64,000 nt of DNA from Plectrocnemia conspersa (GCA_009617715.1 VTFK01000245.1:1-64000), one strand, 5' to 3'. Shown: positions 1 to 12,689, counted from the first letter of the stretch. The notes: generated by a model not told the origin, from the letters alone. Numbers and translations: made by a program.

Positions 1-2
1 AA

Positions 3-1478
<1,476 letters not shown>

Positions 1479-2893
1479 TTTGACGGCAATCTGACAGCGG
1501 CGTACTTTTTTAAATGTAGCCTTAACAACGCATTTTCCTACCATACCATGTAAAATGCATTTATAAATAAAATATTTGTTATTATCATGAATAACAAATC
1601 ATAATATAATCATAATAAACTATAAGTGTATATTTTAGGATTTTAAAGCAATTATGCTAGACTTTCTGTTTTGTTGTATTTATTTTATTTTAAGACGGTT
1701 TCTATAAATTATATCACTAGTTTAGAAGAGGTAATGAGATCAACGAAATTGCGACGTTAAAAGAAATCTGGCAAAATGTTTCATCTGCCACATAAAAGGG
1801 GTAAACTTTTTAGGAAAAACCTGTAACATACTTTATAGAAGCCGTCTAAATTAAATGTTTATAGAATATTTATGCTTAAAAATATATAACAACTTTATTC
1901 ATAATTGTTCATTTAAATATCATCATTTTGTCAAATTCGGTACTTGTCTCTATACTTTGAATGCAGACTTAAAAATTTGCCAAGCGATACCGAATAAAAT
2001 AAAGCGCATTTCCCTGCATGAATCATACAAATTAAAGACAGCGCTAGCTTAACGCATGAAAAATTACTGACATGTCTACGTTTGTGTGAATAGGGGAATC
2101 AATAAAACAATATATATATTACAACAGATTTAGCATTTAGTGATGGAATTGCAGAAACTAATTTACTTGTCTTATCACTAAAACGCAAAAAAATAAATAA
2201 TGATATTGAGTTATTATAATATCAAACTGATTTTTTAATAAATTTTGATTTCTCGCACGACAACAGTGTAATTGATTTATTGTTGCCAGGCCATTGATTT
2301 AAATATTCCAACTGATTTTTTGTCGATGTTGAAGGTTTATTTGAAAATAATATTAAGATATTTAATTGATAACGTTTTTTTTATTAACAAAGGATATTAT
2401 GATGAATAATTTATTTAATATAGTGAGAAAGCCAAAATATCTCATTTGTAGGGTGGTTATGGATCAAAATAGATTGGAAAAATGTGAAATAGCGCACATA
2501 AAAATATCTTTAGTGCTAGTTTAAGCTGGGCTGTGGAGACTAAGTCGCAAATCAATTCTCAGTCTAAATTTAAGGACCAGATTTTCAAAGCAGCAATCGA
2601 TACAAAATTTACAAAACAAAATATAAACATTTAATTTAAACGAAATAAATTTAAATATAAAATTCTTATACCGGTGTCTCGCAAAATTTATAATAATAAT
2701 TTAAATTAGAAGTTGCTTAGCCCAATAGGCATGGGAGCTACAAAAATATTAACGATCTGAGAAGCTACTTATATACTGATAGTTTTATTATCCCATATAT
2801 TGAATGGGAGCGAAGGCAAGATTGTCAGTATTGATGAGGTTAATTTGAAAAAGTCAAAAAGTCTACCTAGATTTATGATTTAAATGTGGCACG
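1479..2893. other. Atg5 upstream region and intergenic DNA
   Basis: AT-rich sequence between the Atg5 start and the LTR element. It must hold the Atg5 promoter, but no TATA box or initiator stands out. Small open frames here have no recognisable protein. Nothing else supported. Confidence 0.5.
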
Positions 2894-2900
2894 AAAATTG

Positions 2901-3119
2901 TATGGGGGCCAATATAGATTTGTTATGGCCAAAACTGGTCGGCGCAGAAATAGCGGTGTTGTGACGGCTCCCTCTCTTCCGGCAAGCTTGTAAGGGTTCG
3001 GACGCGTGCCGTCGCGCGTCCGCCCCATTCTAACCATGTAAACACCGTAAACCGTTAAATAAATATTACTGCAGCGGCTCGATCTGTGTCTCATTGCCAC
3101 CCGCCATCATCACCACCCT
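2901..3119 (+). repeat. Left (5') LTR of the TRIM-like element
   Basis: 219 bp, begins TATGGGGGCC and ends CCACCCT. It contains an AATAAA-type signal inside AAATAAATATTACTG, as expected for an LTR polyadenylation site. Almost identical to 3803-4021. Confidence 0.8.
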
Positions 3120-3802
3120 AAACTGGTAACCTGCGACGTGATCCTGAGCACGTACATGGAGTCAGATTCAAAATGGCGAACACAGACGCCGCTGCAGTAT
3201 TTTAAAAAGCCGAACCGCTGCTGAGCTGTTTGCTGCCATCCCGCCGGTGCTTCCCTGGACCCGGACTCGAGCTGGCGGACCACCAAGACGATGGGCCTGC
3301 GCCCCCGACCATGTGCCGCCATCGTCAGCCACCGTCGCCACTGACAGACGCCGCCACCGACCACGTGACCCAGGAAGCACCCGGCGCCGCCACGCGCCTC
3401 CAGCGAGAAGCCACCGAAGTGCTGCCGTAGACCAGGCTCGAGTGGACCACGCGTGACCCGTCACGCACCCGTGGGGCTACGCCCCCGCGACTCCGAGCTC
3501 GAACCGCATGTTCGGGGCCCGTCACGCGCGCCCTGTGTAGCTGCACCGACGCACCACAGGGCCCGAAAGGTGCTCCCGGACATGCCGTTCTTTCTCGCCC
3601 CTGGAGCCTACGCGCCGCCGGGTCTACGTGTTCCACTCGGCTTGGAGCGAAGCACGCCGCGCGTCACTGGAGCCGCGCCGCCACACCATACGTCACGACT
3701 TCGCTACTTTTTGCGCCGCCAGCATTTAATCAACAGCAGCGCCAAGGCCCCATACCTCCCCTGGTTATAGTTCGCAATTGTAAATTGCTAGGGCCGGAGC
3801 CG

Positions 3803-4021
3803 TATGGGGCCAATATAGATTTGTTATGGCCAAAACTGGTCGGCGCAGAAATAGCGGTGTTGTGACGGCTCCCTCTCTTCCGGCAAGCTTGTAAGGGTTC
3901 GGACGCGTGCCGTCGCGCGTCCGCCCCATTCTAACCATGTAAACACCGTAAACCGTTAAATAAATATTACTGCAGCGGCTCAATCTGTGTCTCATTGCCA
4001 CCCGCCATCATCACCACCCCT
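3803..4021 (+). repeat. Right (3') LTR of the TRIM-like element
   Basis: 219-bp direct repeat of 2901-3119 with a single substitution and two one-base length changes. Followed at once by the target-site duplication AAAATTG. Confidence 0.8.
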
Positions 4022-4354
4022 AAAATTGTTTTCACAAAATTTTATTTTATTTTACTAAAATGGTCCAATTTATTTGACAGCTTAGCAAGAAATTTCGGGT
4101 TTTTATTATACTATTTTCCATTTAGTACTTCCCTCTTTTCTGATCGACGTTAAACCGAAAAAAGTTTGCGTATTTGGGATGATGCTTTGCATGTTAAAAT
4201 TTAATAAATATACATTTAATATATTCAGATTTATTTTTAATATCTTACAAAAATGTAATATTATGCTTAATTTAAATTTGGTTATGGCCAAAATTAAAAA
4301 AGTACTAATAGCGCTAAATTTGACCGTTCGTAAACGTCAAACGTGGGCATCAAA

Positions 4355-4837
4355 ATGGCGCCGGAAAGAATAAGTACTACTACGTTCATAGCAAAAAGAG
4401 AAGCAAGGCTTTCAGCATTATTATTTAAAGCTTTTGCGGTAGCTGAAGAGGGTAATGTCGTATTCTTTTCGAAGAGCATAATCAAGGAGTTACCCGAAAA
4501 CTTGAAATCCAGCGGCCGGACAGAAAAGGATATATTGCGAAGAATAACGTTCGTCTACCCCAACGATTGCGAAGAGCTTATAGTAAAATTATCGACGTTA
4601 CACAAGTGGAGGAACTTGCCGGAAACGATCATAGTGAACGACTTGGACGATTTTTTCGAGGTGGACAGCGAAAAGTTTTTATTGAAAGCTGCTGCATTAT
4701 GTGCAGCTCTGATAGATAGTTGCAATGCTTGTAGAAGTGCATCACAGAAACCGTGCGGTTTAGCCGTTTCGTTCGATTGGGAAATATATAAAAATAACGA
4801 GAAAGCTGTATCGAGCTTATTTGACATTTATTTTTAA
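4355..4837 (+). CDS. SWSAP1-like RecA-fold protein lacking Walker A
   Basis: Single-exon gene of 160 residues. The ATG at 4355 sits in a good context (AAAATGG) and an in-frame stop lies about 30 bases upstream. The order of motifs fits SWSAP1, the ATPase partner of the zinc-finger protein SWS1 that stabilises RAD51 in homologous recombination: SALLFKAFAVAEEGNVVFF (residues 20-38) matches the first helix and strand, RITFVYP (63-69) matches the family's R-hydrophobic-F-YP motif, ETIIVNDLDDFF (90-101) is the Walker B strand, and CGLAVSFDW (134-142) is a late beta strand. Human SWSAP1 is 229 residues, so this is short at both ends. Where a GxxGKT loop should be there is AKREARLS (13-20), so ATP binding is probably lost. 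AATAAA at 4876-4881 supplies polyadenylation. Family assignment rests on remembered motif similarity and is moderate; another degenerate RAD51 paralogue is possible. Confidence 0.62.
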   Translation: MAPERISTTTFIAKREARLSALLFKAFAVAEEGNVVFFSKSIIKELPENLKSSGRTEKDILRRITFVYPNDCEELIVKLSTLHKWRNLPETIIVNDLDDFFEVDSEKFLLKAAALCAALIDSCNACRSASQKPCGLAVSFDWEIYKNNEKAVSSLFDIYF

Positions 4838-4875
4838 TGTTTGATGTTTCTTTTAATATGTATCGTTGATTGAAA

Positions 4876-4911
4876 AATAAAATATGTTTTAATTTACTAT
4901 ATACTTTTATT
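4876..4911. terminator. Abutting poly(A) signals of the SWSAP1-like and STIL/Ana2 genes
   Basis: AATAAA on the plus strand at 4876-4881 serves the SWSAP1-like gene (stop at 4837). AATAAA on the minus strand (TTTATT at 4906-4911) serves the STIL/Ana2 gene (stop at 4949). The two convergent transcripts must overlap or touch. Confidence 0.6.
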
Positions 4912-4948
4912 ATCGTCAATATAAATATTTAAATAGTCAAAAACAATA

Positions 4949-7900
4949 TTAAATTAATTTTGGTTGATTTTTTATTGCAGTTATATCTAAAATTTTTGAT
5001 GCCGCTTTGCGTGCTGGTCTCAAATGTTTTTGAGTATTATGTAGTTTGATCTTTCGCTTGAATTCATCATCAAATACGTTGTAATTAGGACCTAAAATAG
5101 ATTTTTCATTATAATTTTATTACTTTACATTAGTTTTATTATTTATTAAATACCTGATATCAAGTTATATTTTTGCATATACTGTAAAGTAGCAAAAGAC
5201 ATTTCATTCCTAAGGTTTGTCAAAATGTCAAAATCGGCGGCTGGCGTAGTCGGAGGTTCTTCTTGGACATGTCCGAGATATTTAGCAGCGAGTTTCTTCA
5301 TATGCAAACTAGTCTCGGAAGAAGCTTTCATTTCTTGCCTCGGAGCAGCTACTGCATCGTTGAATGTTACTCTTGAATCAATATTAAGTTGAATTAGATA
5401 TTTTGCTGATTAACGTTGTTACGCTTTTAAAAACAACAATTACTTTTTAGACACGTTAATATCAGTCAGTTCACATCTCTGCTTCATTTGATCGGTAACA
5501 AATTTATGTCTATGTGAATCTTTTTCTAAAGGCGGAGAATTGTACAACACTTGATTGACGCGATTCTGAAATCATAACAATTTAAGATAAATTACACTGC
5601 ACAATTACAAATTTTATCGTTTTCTAAAAAAGTGATCAGTTAAGACATTATTTATTTATGGATTTTTAAAATAAAAAAAGGAAAATTACTATGAAAAATG
5701 CTCAGTGTTCTTTCACAAAATTATCATTTAGTTAGTGTAGCTTTACACGTGCCGGTTTCTGGCTGGCTTCTTCCCAACACTGCCTACAATCTGTCAACTG
5801 ATGCCAGTCATTTAGGATTAACGGCTTCACATAAGTCCTTCCACGCATTTCGCGTTATGATTTTATTTTTGTATGTATCAATAGTTTTTGTATGTATCAA
5901 CAGGACGGGGCGAGATTCTACTAATATAATTAAAATTTCTTCCGCTATTGCCTAAGTACAAGGAATATATTTAATAATTTTATTACAATATACCACAATC
6001 ACTGTGAGCGACTGACTGCCGGCCCAGTTTGTGTGCGAGTTTCAGTATAATTCCATACATCACACTCAACCCGGTACCCGGCGACGGACAGTTGTAGTGA
6101 GCGCGGCCGGCGACAACCCGGCCGTCACCGGATGGATTCATCCGGCACGTCTGAAACGGTAAGTACTAGCCCATACAACACCACCCACAATATGCGGCGC
6201 CGGGCGAATCCATCTGGCACGTGTGAAGCTACACTTATAGTAGTGATATTTAAACTATCTAGATGCGGATGAGTTTAAAGAAATCACTAACCTAAAACTT
6301 GCACCAACATAACTTATTTGAAATACCATTTTACAAAAGTATGTATTGAACCTCATTTTAGACGTGAAAATCAGATGGTACACAATGGAAGCAGTGCTAG
6401 ACTGCTTTTTACCAATTAAGTAATAAGTTAAAAATGCACTAAGTAACCTAAATTTCAGTGATCTGTGGAACAAAGAGTATTTAATTATTGCTGAAGGGTT
6501 ACTGAAGACTTTACAGCCAATAAAGATTACTGTAGAGTACCACATTATTGACAGCCGAAGGGGCCTTAATTTTTTTGTTAAAACAATTAGAAAATATTAA
6601 TTTTGAGCTAAGCTCAAAATTTCAAAGAACAATTAAAGTGGAATGAAATAATCGAAGAAACCAGACATTGATGTCATTAATTAAATATTTGCAAAATTCA
6701 AAATCTTTCACGAATCAAAAAAATAATGACTTCTTTAGTTATTCTTCAAAAGCAGAAATGCGTGAAGTCGAGAATTCTCATTATTCGAGAAATGAAAATC
6801 ATCGGGAAGTCAGAATGTCTAATTCTGTCTATTGATAAGAAGTTTAATCTTTATAGACAACGTATTAAAAGCTTGAGAGGTTTAAAATGGGTATATATAT
6901 TAATTTTAAAAATTACATAAAATGTATGAATGTTCGTTATTAAACATATTCTATGATGACAGAGTTTTTGTTTTTGATATCGCCTTCGTATAAGTAATGA
7001 ATAGAAAATATATTATTGCAAATAATAAAGAAGTGTAGCCAATAAACGCTGCAAGAGGTTGGATTAACTTTGTTCGTTGGAGCAAAATAACGATTCAAAG
7101 CCATGCACTTAAGATCCTATAAATAATAATTGATGGCAAAACTGAGGGACAAGATATTATAATATAAGTTAAAGAATATTATAAGCTCCAGCTAAGAATC
7201 CACATGGTTGAGCTCTTTTATCTTGTTAGAAACAGAAAAACTTCCAGGAGCTTTTTAGGCATTGTGAAGAGGCATATATTTAACATATGCTGGCAAAAAA
7301 CAACTAAAAAAGGGGGAACTGAATTATAATCTAATATAACTCGAGTAGTAAAGTTTGAAAGTCCAGAAAATACTTTTGATAACTAGAGATATAGTTGAAA
7401 TCAATTCTAATATTACATTTAAATTTAATTGTCTTATCCTTGAGGTAAATATATTGTTGTATAGTGTTATTATAACTTATATTTAATAAATAAAAATTAC
7501 CATGACATTATTATAAAACGTCCATTCGACACCAGGTTGCATATACTCATCATCTTCAGATCTAAAAGTGTAATAAAATATATAAAAATAAATTTAATAT
7601 AATATGAACTTAAATAGGTTGTATAAAACGTTCTTATGCTTGAAATTATATATATACTAGTTCATAAATGCAATTTATAGTAACCTGTCATTTTATGCGA
7701 CATTATATTGTAAGTAGTTTATACCTGATCTTCATGTCTGTGATTTTCGAGATGTTTGAGTTTCAAAATTTGCATAAATCTATTAAGACCGATTCAAATA
7801 TAATTGAAATGGCATAGATGAGCGATATATACACATACTTAAAAGCAAAAGTAACTTTTTGAACAACCCATATAGAAATAAAATATACAAACTCGCTATA

Positions 7901-9551
7901 ATCATCGATTTTTATATGAAGAGATGGCGGAGGAGAAACTGGCGGTGAAGACTTATCCAATTTTTTCATGAGACTTTCCGTCATCACGCAGCTTGTCTCT
8001 AGATCTTTTTCTAAATTATTAGGCACAATCTTTACGGGTGAACTATTACCAATATTTTCAATATCGCTCAAACGAGCATCATAACGATTAACAATTTTCT
8101 CAAGATCACTCAAACGAGCATTTTTGCAATTACCGATCTTCGCAAGATCACTCAAGCGATTCCTTCTAATTTTATCGTCATTTTGTTTTGATATGCGAGA
8201 AGTTTGAACGCACTCGTCTACATATTTATCTTTTTTTTCTTTAGAGCTCATCACAAGCTCGAAGCTCGTCATTACACCTATGGATATCTTATGAACTTCT
8301 TCGCTCAACCGATCAGTTTCTACGCATTTGCGTTGTACCGAATGAACGCTACTTTCCGATATCTCAATGTTGCGTTGTGTTATGACGTGAGATTCTTTTT
8401 GATTCTTAACTTTCATATTAATGAACTGATCGACTCTCTGCTGTAGCGATTGTAATTGTTCGTTCTGCACCTTTATTATATTGTAAAGATCAGCTACTGT
8501 TGGAATATCATTATTATTGGATTTAACAATCTGTTCGCTATCAGAATCGCTTGAGTCGCGGTTGTTGATCGTTTGATTTTTGTTCTTCAGAAGAGCCTTA
8601 CGTTTTTCTTCCAATCCGTCTTGTATTTTAAAGCTGGTATTTTTTTTCGGTACCGGTTTCTTTTTCGATTTTGTGCATTTACAATTACACGATTCTTGTT
8701 CGGATGTTTCTAAAGAATCGTCGACATAGATGCGTTTTTGAATCGGAGAACGTCTATTATAATCAGATAACGGAGATGACGTCTTCTTTGTCGTATTACG
8801 AATTTGTTGAAATTTGTCTTTGGATGATATTACTTCATCTCTGATTTGTTTCACATACATATCGTTAGAGAATCTGCTTGCAGTGTTCGGTTTAGTGAAA
8901 AAATCCATGTGACTTCCGTTCATATCGAATTCCTTCTTAGAGCTGATAGCTTTTGCTAAAGTTTCTAAAATAATAACAATTACTCATTATATGATATAAT
9001 AATACTACATTACCAGTCATCAATTTGATATTACCTTCAGAAAAATTGTGTAGATTTGATAGTCTATCCGAGTCATATATAGGATACGGCATCTTTTTAT
9101 GTAATGTCTTGTAAGGCATATCGTCATTGTTATGTATCGGTTTCGGTAAAGCGTTTTCTTTCATGGAACGATCTATCATTGGTTTATTACGATTAAAATT
9201 TCGCGTTTTAGTGCTAAATGCGTCTGGATCTGAATCCAAAGCACTGAGTTCTAGCTCATTGGCAGGTCTGGGAAAGGAACTGTTAAAAAATGCACTATTC
9301 GGCGGTTCACGTTGTCGAAGCAGTACGTTCGGAGTGCTCTCACGAGCATAATTTACGTTATCGGTCGTTTTAACAGTTTGACATAGGGGAAAGTATGAAG
9401 ACTGATTTTGGTTTGAAAATGAAACGTGATTATGTTTTGGAGGTAGTTCTTCAGATTGGAATAGTCTTGGGTCACTTTTTGATGGCGTATTAAAACGAAC
9501 TTGTTTTTTGAACATGAAATTGTCGTGCGGCAGTTTGTTTTGTTCGAACAT
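4949..9551 (-). CDS. ana2: Centriole duplication protein, STIL/Ana2 family
   Basis: Members recruit SAS-6 to the procentriole after phosphorylation by Plk4. Exons (minus strand): 9551-9035, 8964-7893, 7779-7725, 7545-7501, 5565-5444, 5371-5154, 5091-4949, about 723 residues. Evidence for the family: a short central coiled coil in an otherwise disordered protein, PTVADLYNIIKVQNEQLQSL and following (about residues 327-357), and near the C terminus NEMSFATLQYMQKYNLI (about 659-675), the STAN motif that binds SAS-6. The middle carries three 14-residue tandem repeats RLSDLxKI (about 442-483) and a VDECVQTSR segment that could bind dynein light chain LC8, as Drosophila Ana2 does (inference). Exon 4 is the weak point: the best acceptor (AG at 7563-7562) is one base out of phase with exon 3, while AG at 7547-7546 restores the frame. 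The symbol follows Drosophila; the vertebrate name is STIL. Confidence 0.82.
5590..6240 (+). other. Intron 4 segment with a GC-rich, CpG-rich block
   Basis: Within the 1.9-kb STIL/Ana2 intron, 6000-6225 is suddenly GC-rich. On the plus strand it contains ATGGATTCATCCGGCACGTC (from 6132) running into a good donor, AAACG|GTAAGTAC, at about 6160. A related string, AATCCATCTGGCACGTGTGAA, recurs near 6208. It could be the 5' end of the hAT copy that follows or an exon of a nested gene. Not identified. Confidence 0.35.
6340..6920 (+). pseudogene. Decayed hAT transposase fragment in STIL/Ana2 intron 4
   Basis: On the plus strand the translation gives a run resembling the central part of hAT (ZBED-like) transposases: DVKIRWYTMEAVLDCF, then NLNFSDLWNKEYLIIAEG and LLKTLQPIKITVE, matching the family's 'D-K-T-R-W-N-S-M' and 'LxPIKxxVExL' blocks. 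Stop codons (near 6417 and 6590) and loss of the catalytic parts show it is dead. It is related to the hAT copy at 62431-63410. It lies antisense inside a STIL/Ana2 intron. Confidence 0.65.
8040..8168 (-). repeat. Coding minisatellite: three 42-bp units in STIL/Ana2 exon 2
   Basis: Three consecutive 14-codon units (RLSDLAKIGNCKNA, RLSDLEKIVNRYDA, RLSDIENIGNSSPV). The DNA also repeats (TCGCTCAAACGAGC, TCACTCAAACGAGC, TCACTCAAGCG on the plus strand). Confidence 0.8.
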
Positions 9552-9660
9552 TGTACTCAGTATTCAAGATTTATGACTCGGCCATAACGGATAGCAGTTA
9601 GGTTTGAACGAAATGACGGCTTGCGGTCTTAGCAACAATTATTTCGGCCATGCACTTTAA
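9552..9660 (-). promoter_or_regulatory. STIL/Ana2 5' UTR and probable promoter
   Basis: About 100 bp upstream of the start codon is clearly less AT-rich than its surroundings. It contains GTCTTAGCAAC (near 9627), resembling half of an RFX X-box, which would suit a centriole gene. No TATA box seen. Assignment by position only. Confidence 0.3.
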
Positions 9661-11850
9661 AAAAAAGTAAAATGATTGTATGTACAAACACTTGTTTAAA
9701 AAATCAAATTAACACAATATTTATAATATTGTTTACTATTTTAATGTTAAAAATTTATTTAAATAAACAGTTTCTGTTTAATTTTTTGTTTACTTCTTTA
9801 TTTCACAATCTGTCGTTTGCCAATTAGTAATTTATATGCCTATTTATTTCATCTTCCTTCAAATCATACATTTAATAAGTGGGCGATGCATAATTAAAGA
9901 CTGATGGTGATGGGTGGATATTACATACAGATTAAACCACTGCAGTAGTATTTTTAAAACTATATAGAATTTACATGTTTGTTATTGAAAAAATGCGAGT
10001 GAACGGTAAACTAGATACCACTAGCTGTTGTCTTCCCGTCGAGGTCCAGTAATGCCTTGTCCCTACTCCACCAAATTATATATGCTTTATTAATATCCTT
10101 AAAAAAATATATGTGCTTTATCTCCCAATTTTTTTGAAATATGTATACGTTATAATTATAATAATTCTATTTTATTTTATATTAGTAATTAATTATAAAT
10201 AATAAATTGTAAGCATAGGAGTAGGACTATATAATTTAAATAAACTATATGACTGATAGATGCCACTAATTATTTTAGTATAGTTTCAAACCTTTTTAAT
10301 AGTATTGTGTAGTACATTTTTATTAAGGTTGAATAAATAAATTTGTCTTAAATTTATAATTAATTATTAAAAATATTGTGTCTTATAATATCGCTATTAA
10401 TTTAATAAATGTTTAAAACTCTATTCTCACTCATATAATTTTACCATAAGAATCTAACAAGAACAATTTTCCTACAAATAAAATTTCTCGTGAATGTATT
10501 GTTAATTGTCTCGATAAATATAAATTAATATGTATTAATTTAAATGATTTATTAGTTATATTTAATTTTAATATTATCTAAAGAGTAAATAATTAATTCA
10601 ATATAAGTGTAAAAATATGAGGTTGTAGTTAAACCAACATTGTATATGGCAGAAGAATGCTAATTATTTGTGTATCTATGAATAGGTGTTAATTTGTCTT
10701 CCAATGAGAACGCCACCCACAAAGCCTTTTCGCTACGATTGGTCCGTACAATGCTACTCTTCTGTTACTGGATGGATGGCAACAAATTGGTTACTTGTAT
10801 CTTTCGTAGACATGCGCATCGGGAGGCTTTTGAGGAGGAGCTACGTTCATTTACTTATGTATAGAATTGCGAAAAAGCAAGAGAGAGGGCTCGACAGTTG
10901 TTGCATAAAGAGATTTTTGATCAATATTATTTTAATATACTTCGATGGTCTTAGGGGTAAATTAACTAACTTTATATTATTAAGTACAGTACAAGGGATA
11001 TACAACAAAATTGTGTGATTTTATTTGATGTATTGAAGAGAAGTAATATTTATCTAATTGTGAGATATTCATCCATATGTGAAAAATTCATAGTATATGT
11101 ATCAGAATCGAAAATATAAGTACTTATTATCCAAAAGTGAAGTTAGCCAATTTATATATAAAAAATATTGGATTTGATATCTGCCTGTTGCATCGCACTA
11201 ATCTTAAATCATATATATAGCTTGCGCTAATCCAGTTAATTAGCCTTGATATTCATACGTAAGATAAGGAAAGCAAATATTAGTTAAGCATTGAAATTAT
11301 TAACTTCCAAGATAATTTCGGAGCTGTGTTTTGGTTTTCAACTACAATATTTTGTGTTATAATAATTATAGTATGACATTTGGAATACACTTATGAATAT
11401 AATTGTGATATTATAACCACGTAATCTAATTTAAATTATAAATTCATTTTTGGTTAGTTTATATTGTAAAAAAATTACGTAAAGATGAAAAGTAACCGTA
11501 ATACATAAGTATATAAATTAAAAGTTTGTAAACGTAACGTAAGTTTAATTTTAAAAACATTTAATTTAAAGAAAAAACTATTGGTTGTGTTTTGCTTTAA
11601 ATGATTTGCTGATATTTTTCTATTTTTAATACATTTTACGAATTAATTAATTGTTTTTTTTCTTGGAAAATAATATTTATTTATTAATTTATTGTAAATC
11701 TTTAGTTGCATGACAGGCCGTAACACAATGCGTTATAACTGGTTAAACACAAGTATTGAAATACTGAAAAAAATTGTAAGTAAATGACTTTATACAATTT
11801 TATTTTATATAAACTTTAGGGTTCATTAAGTCTAGCAGAATCTTAATCTG
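9661..11850. other. Intergenic DNA between STIL/Ana2 and Dmrt99B, left part
   Basis: Mostly AT-rich single-copy sequence. Around 10690-10930 composition is balanced and a 110-codon frame is open on the plus strand, but it begins at a non-ATG codon and has no recognisable motif. I do not call it a gene. Confidence 0.4.
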
Positions 11851-12270
11851 CGGCAGCAATAAAAATTGCATTCCAACTTTGTTCATTACTTTTAACACTG
11901 CATTCGGGAGACAAAAATCTCATCGATTAAAAGCGGGAGAAAGGGACGATACATTTTTTGTATTGTGATGTTGAGAATTCGTTCATTTACGCTCATCTGT
12001 TGCTGTAATAATTTACTATTTAGAGTAGAAATATACATTATCACGTCAACAAAGTGATTTATTAAACATTTTTTTTATTTTCTTATGTTTTTTAATGTTT
12101 GTTGTCATTTACACAGAAGCTGTTTTATTGCTATTACAGCGGTTTTCATCCACCAACTTATTAAAAATAGTTTATGGCGACCATCGGCCAGGTATGAAAC
12201 ACTTTTGAAATTGACGCATTGTCGCGAGAAAATAAAATTATAGCAATACGCGTTAAAAGCGCAATAAAAA
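11850..12270. promoter_or_regulatory. Candidate cis-regulatory islands
   Basis: Two GC-richer blocks (11850-11960 and 12110-12270) in AT-rich intergenic DNA, the second containing TTTATGGC, a Hox/Cdx-like site, and CGCGAG strings. No coding potential. Called by composition alone. Confidence 0.25.
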
Positions 12271-12689
12271 AGCTATAGGTTTTAAACACCTTTCGAAAAA
12301 TTGCATTGTTAAGCAGAAAAGTACATTTTGTCTAGCTAAAAGTAATTTAAATGTTCGTTCAGAGTGCTTAAAATACAAATAATATTGTAATGTATTGACA
12401 AACACTGCAAGTTGAATGTAAAATGACAAGAGCAGAATACTGTATTTTAATAAAGGTCATATATGACATAACCCAAAATATTAATATTTTTCAGTTCAAT
12501 GAAATTTAATGTAAGTAATTCTACAGATTCATGAAACAGAATCATGTCATTTGAAAAGTGTAGTTAACTTGTTTTATATATACTTGCAGTTTTCAAGCAA
12601 TGTGGGTGGTAATTGCAGTTAAAGAGAACACGAAATGTAATTTACTGGATATTATAACTAATTTTCTTACATAGTTTATTAGAATAATA

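Larger units (their letters stand above)
2894..4028. mobile_element. Short non-autonomous LTR retrotransposon (TRIM-like), GC-rich interior
   Basis: Two direct repeats of 219 bp (2901-3119 and 3803-4021) differ only by one substitution (GATCTG/AATCTG) and two single-base length changes. They flank about 680 bp of strikingly GC- and CpG-rich DNA. The same bases AAAATTG precede the left repeat (2894-2900) and follow the right one (4022-4028), a target-site duplication of 4-7 bp (the exact limits are blurred by microhomology). Five bases after the left repeat, TGGTAACCTGCGACG (from 3124) looks like a primer binding site; a purine-rich run (3791-3799) precedes the right repeat. No gag, protease, reverse transcriptase or integrase is readable, so the copy would need proteins in trans. 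Near-identical LTRs mean a recent insertion. Orientation is taken as plus from the primer site. Confidence 0.82.

Noticed and set aside
3168..3770. Overlapping open frames of 66-105 codons on both strands
   Set aside because: They all lie in the GC-rich interior of the TRIM-like element, where stop codons are rare. No gag or pol motif is visible and the frames start at non-ATG codons or overlap each other.
2873..4001. Two near-identical minus-strand frames of 75 and 78 codons
   Set aside because: They are the two LTRs read in reverse, not paralogous genes.
4555..4827. 90-codon frame opposite the SWSAP1-like gene
   Set aside because: Shadow of the plus-strand gene; it has no family features of its own.
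5698..5955. 85-codon plus-strand frame
   Set aside because: Lies in the STIL/Ana2 intron. The minus strand has a WKDLC-like string suggesting an old transposon, but too little to name it.
7763..7892. Read-through extension of STIL/Ana2 exon 2 into FAFKYVYISL and onward
   Set aside because: The segment is hydrophobic and AT-rich, ends in a stop, and lies between a donor at 7892 and an acceptor at 7780; it is intron.
10686..11018. 110-codon plus-strand frame
   Set aside because: Begins at a non-ATG codon, has no recognisable motif and sits in mixed-composition intergenic DNA. A gene call would be unsupported.
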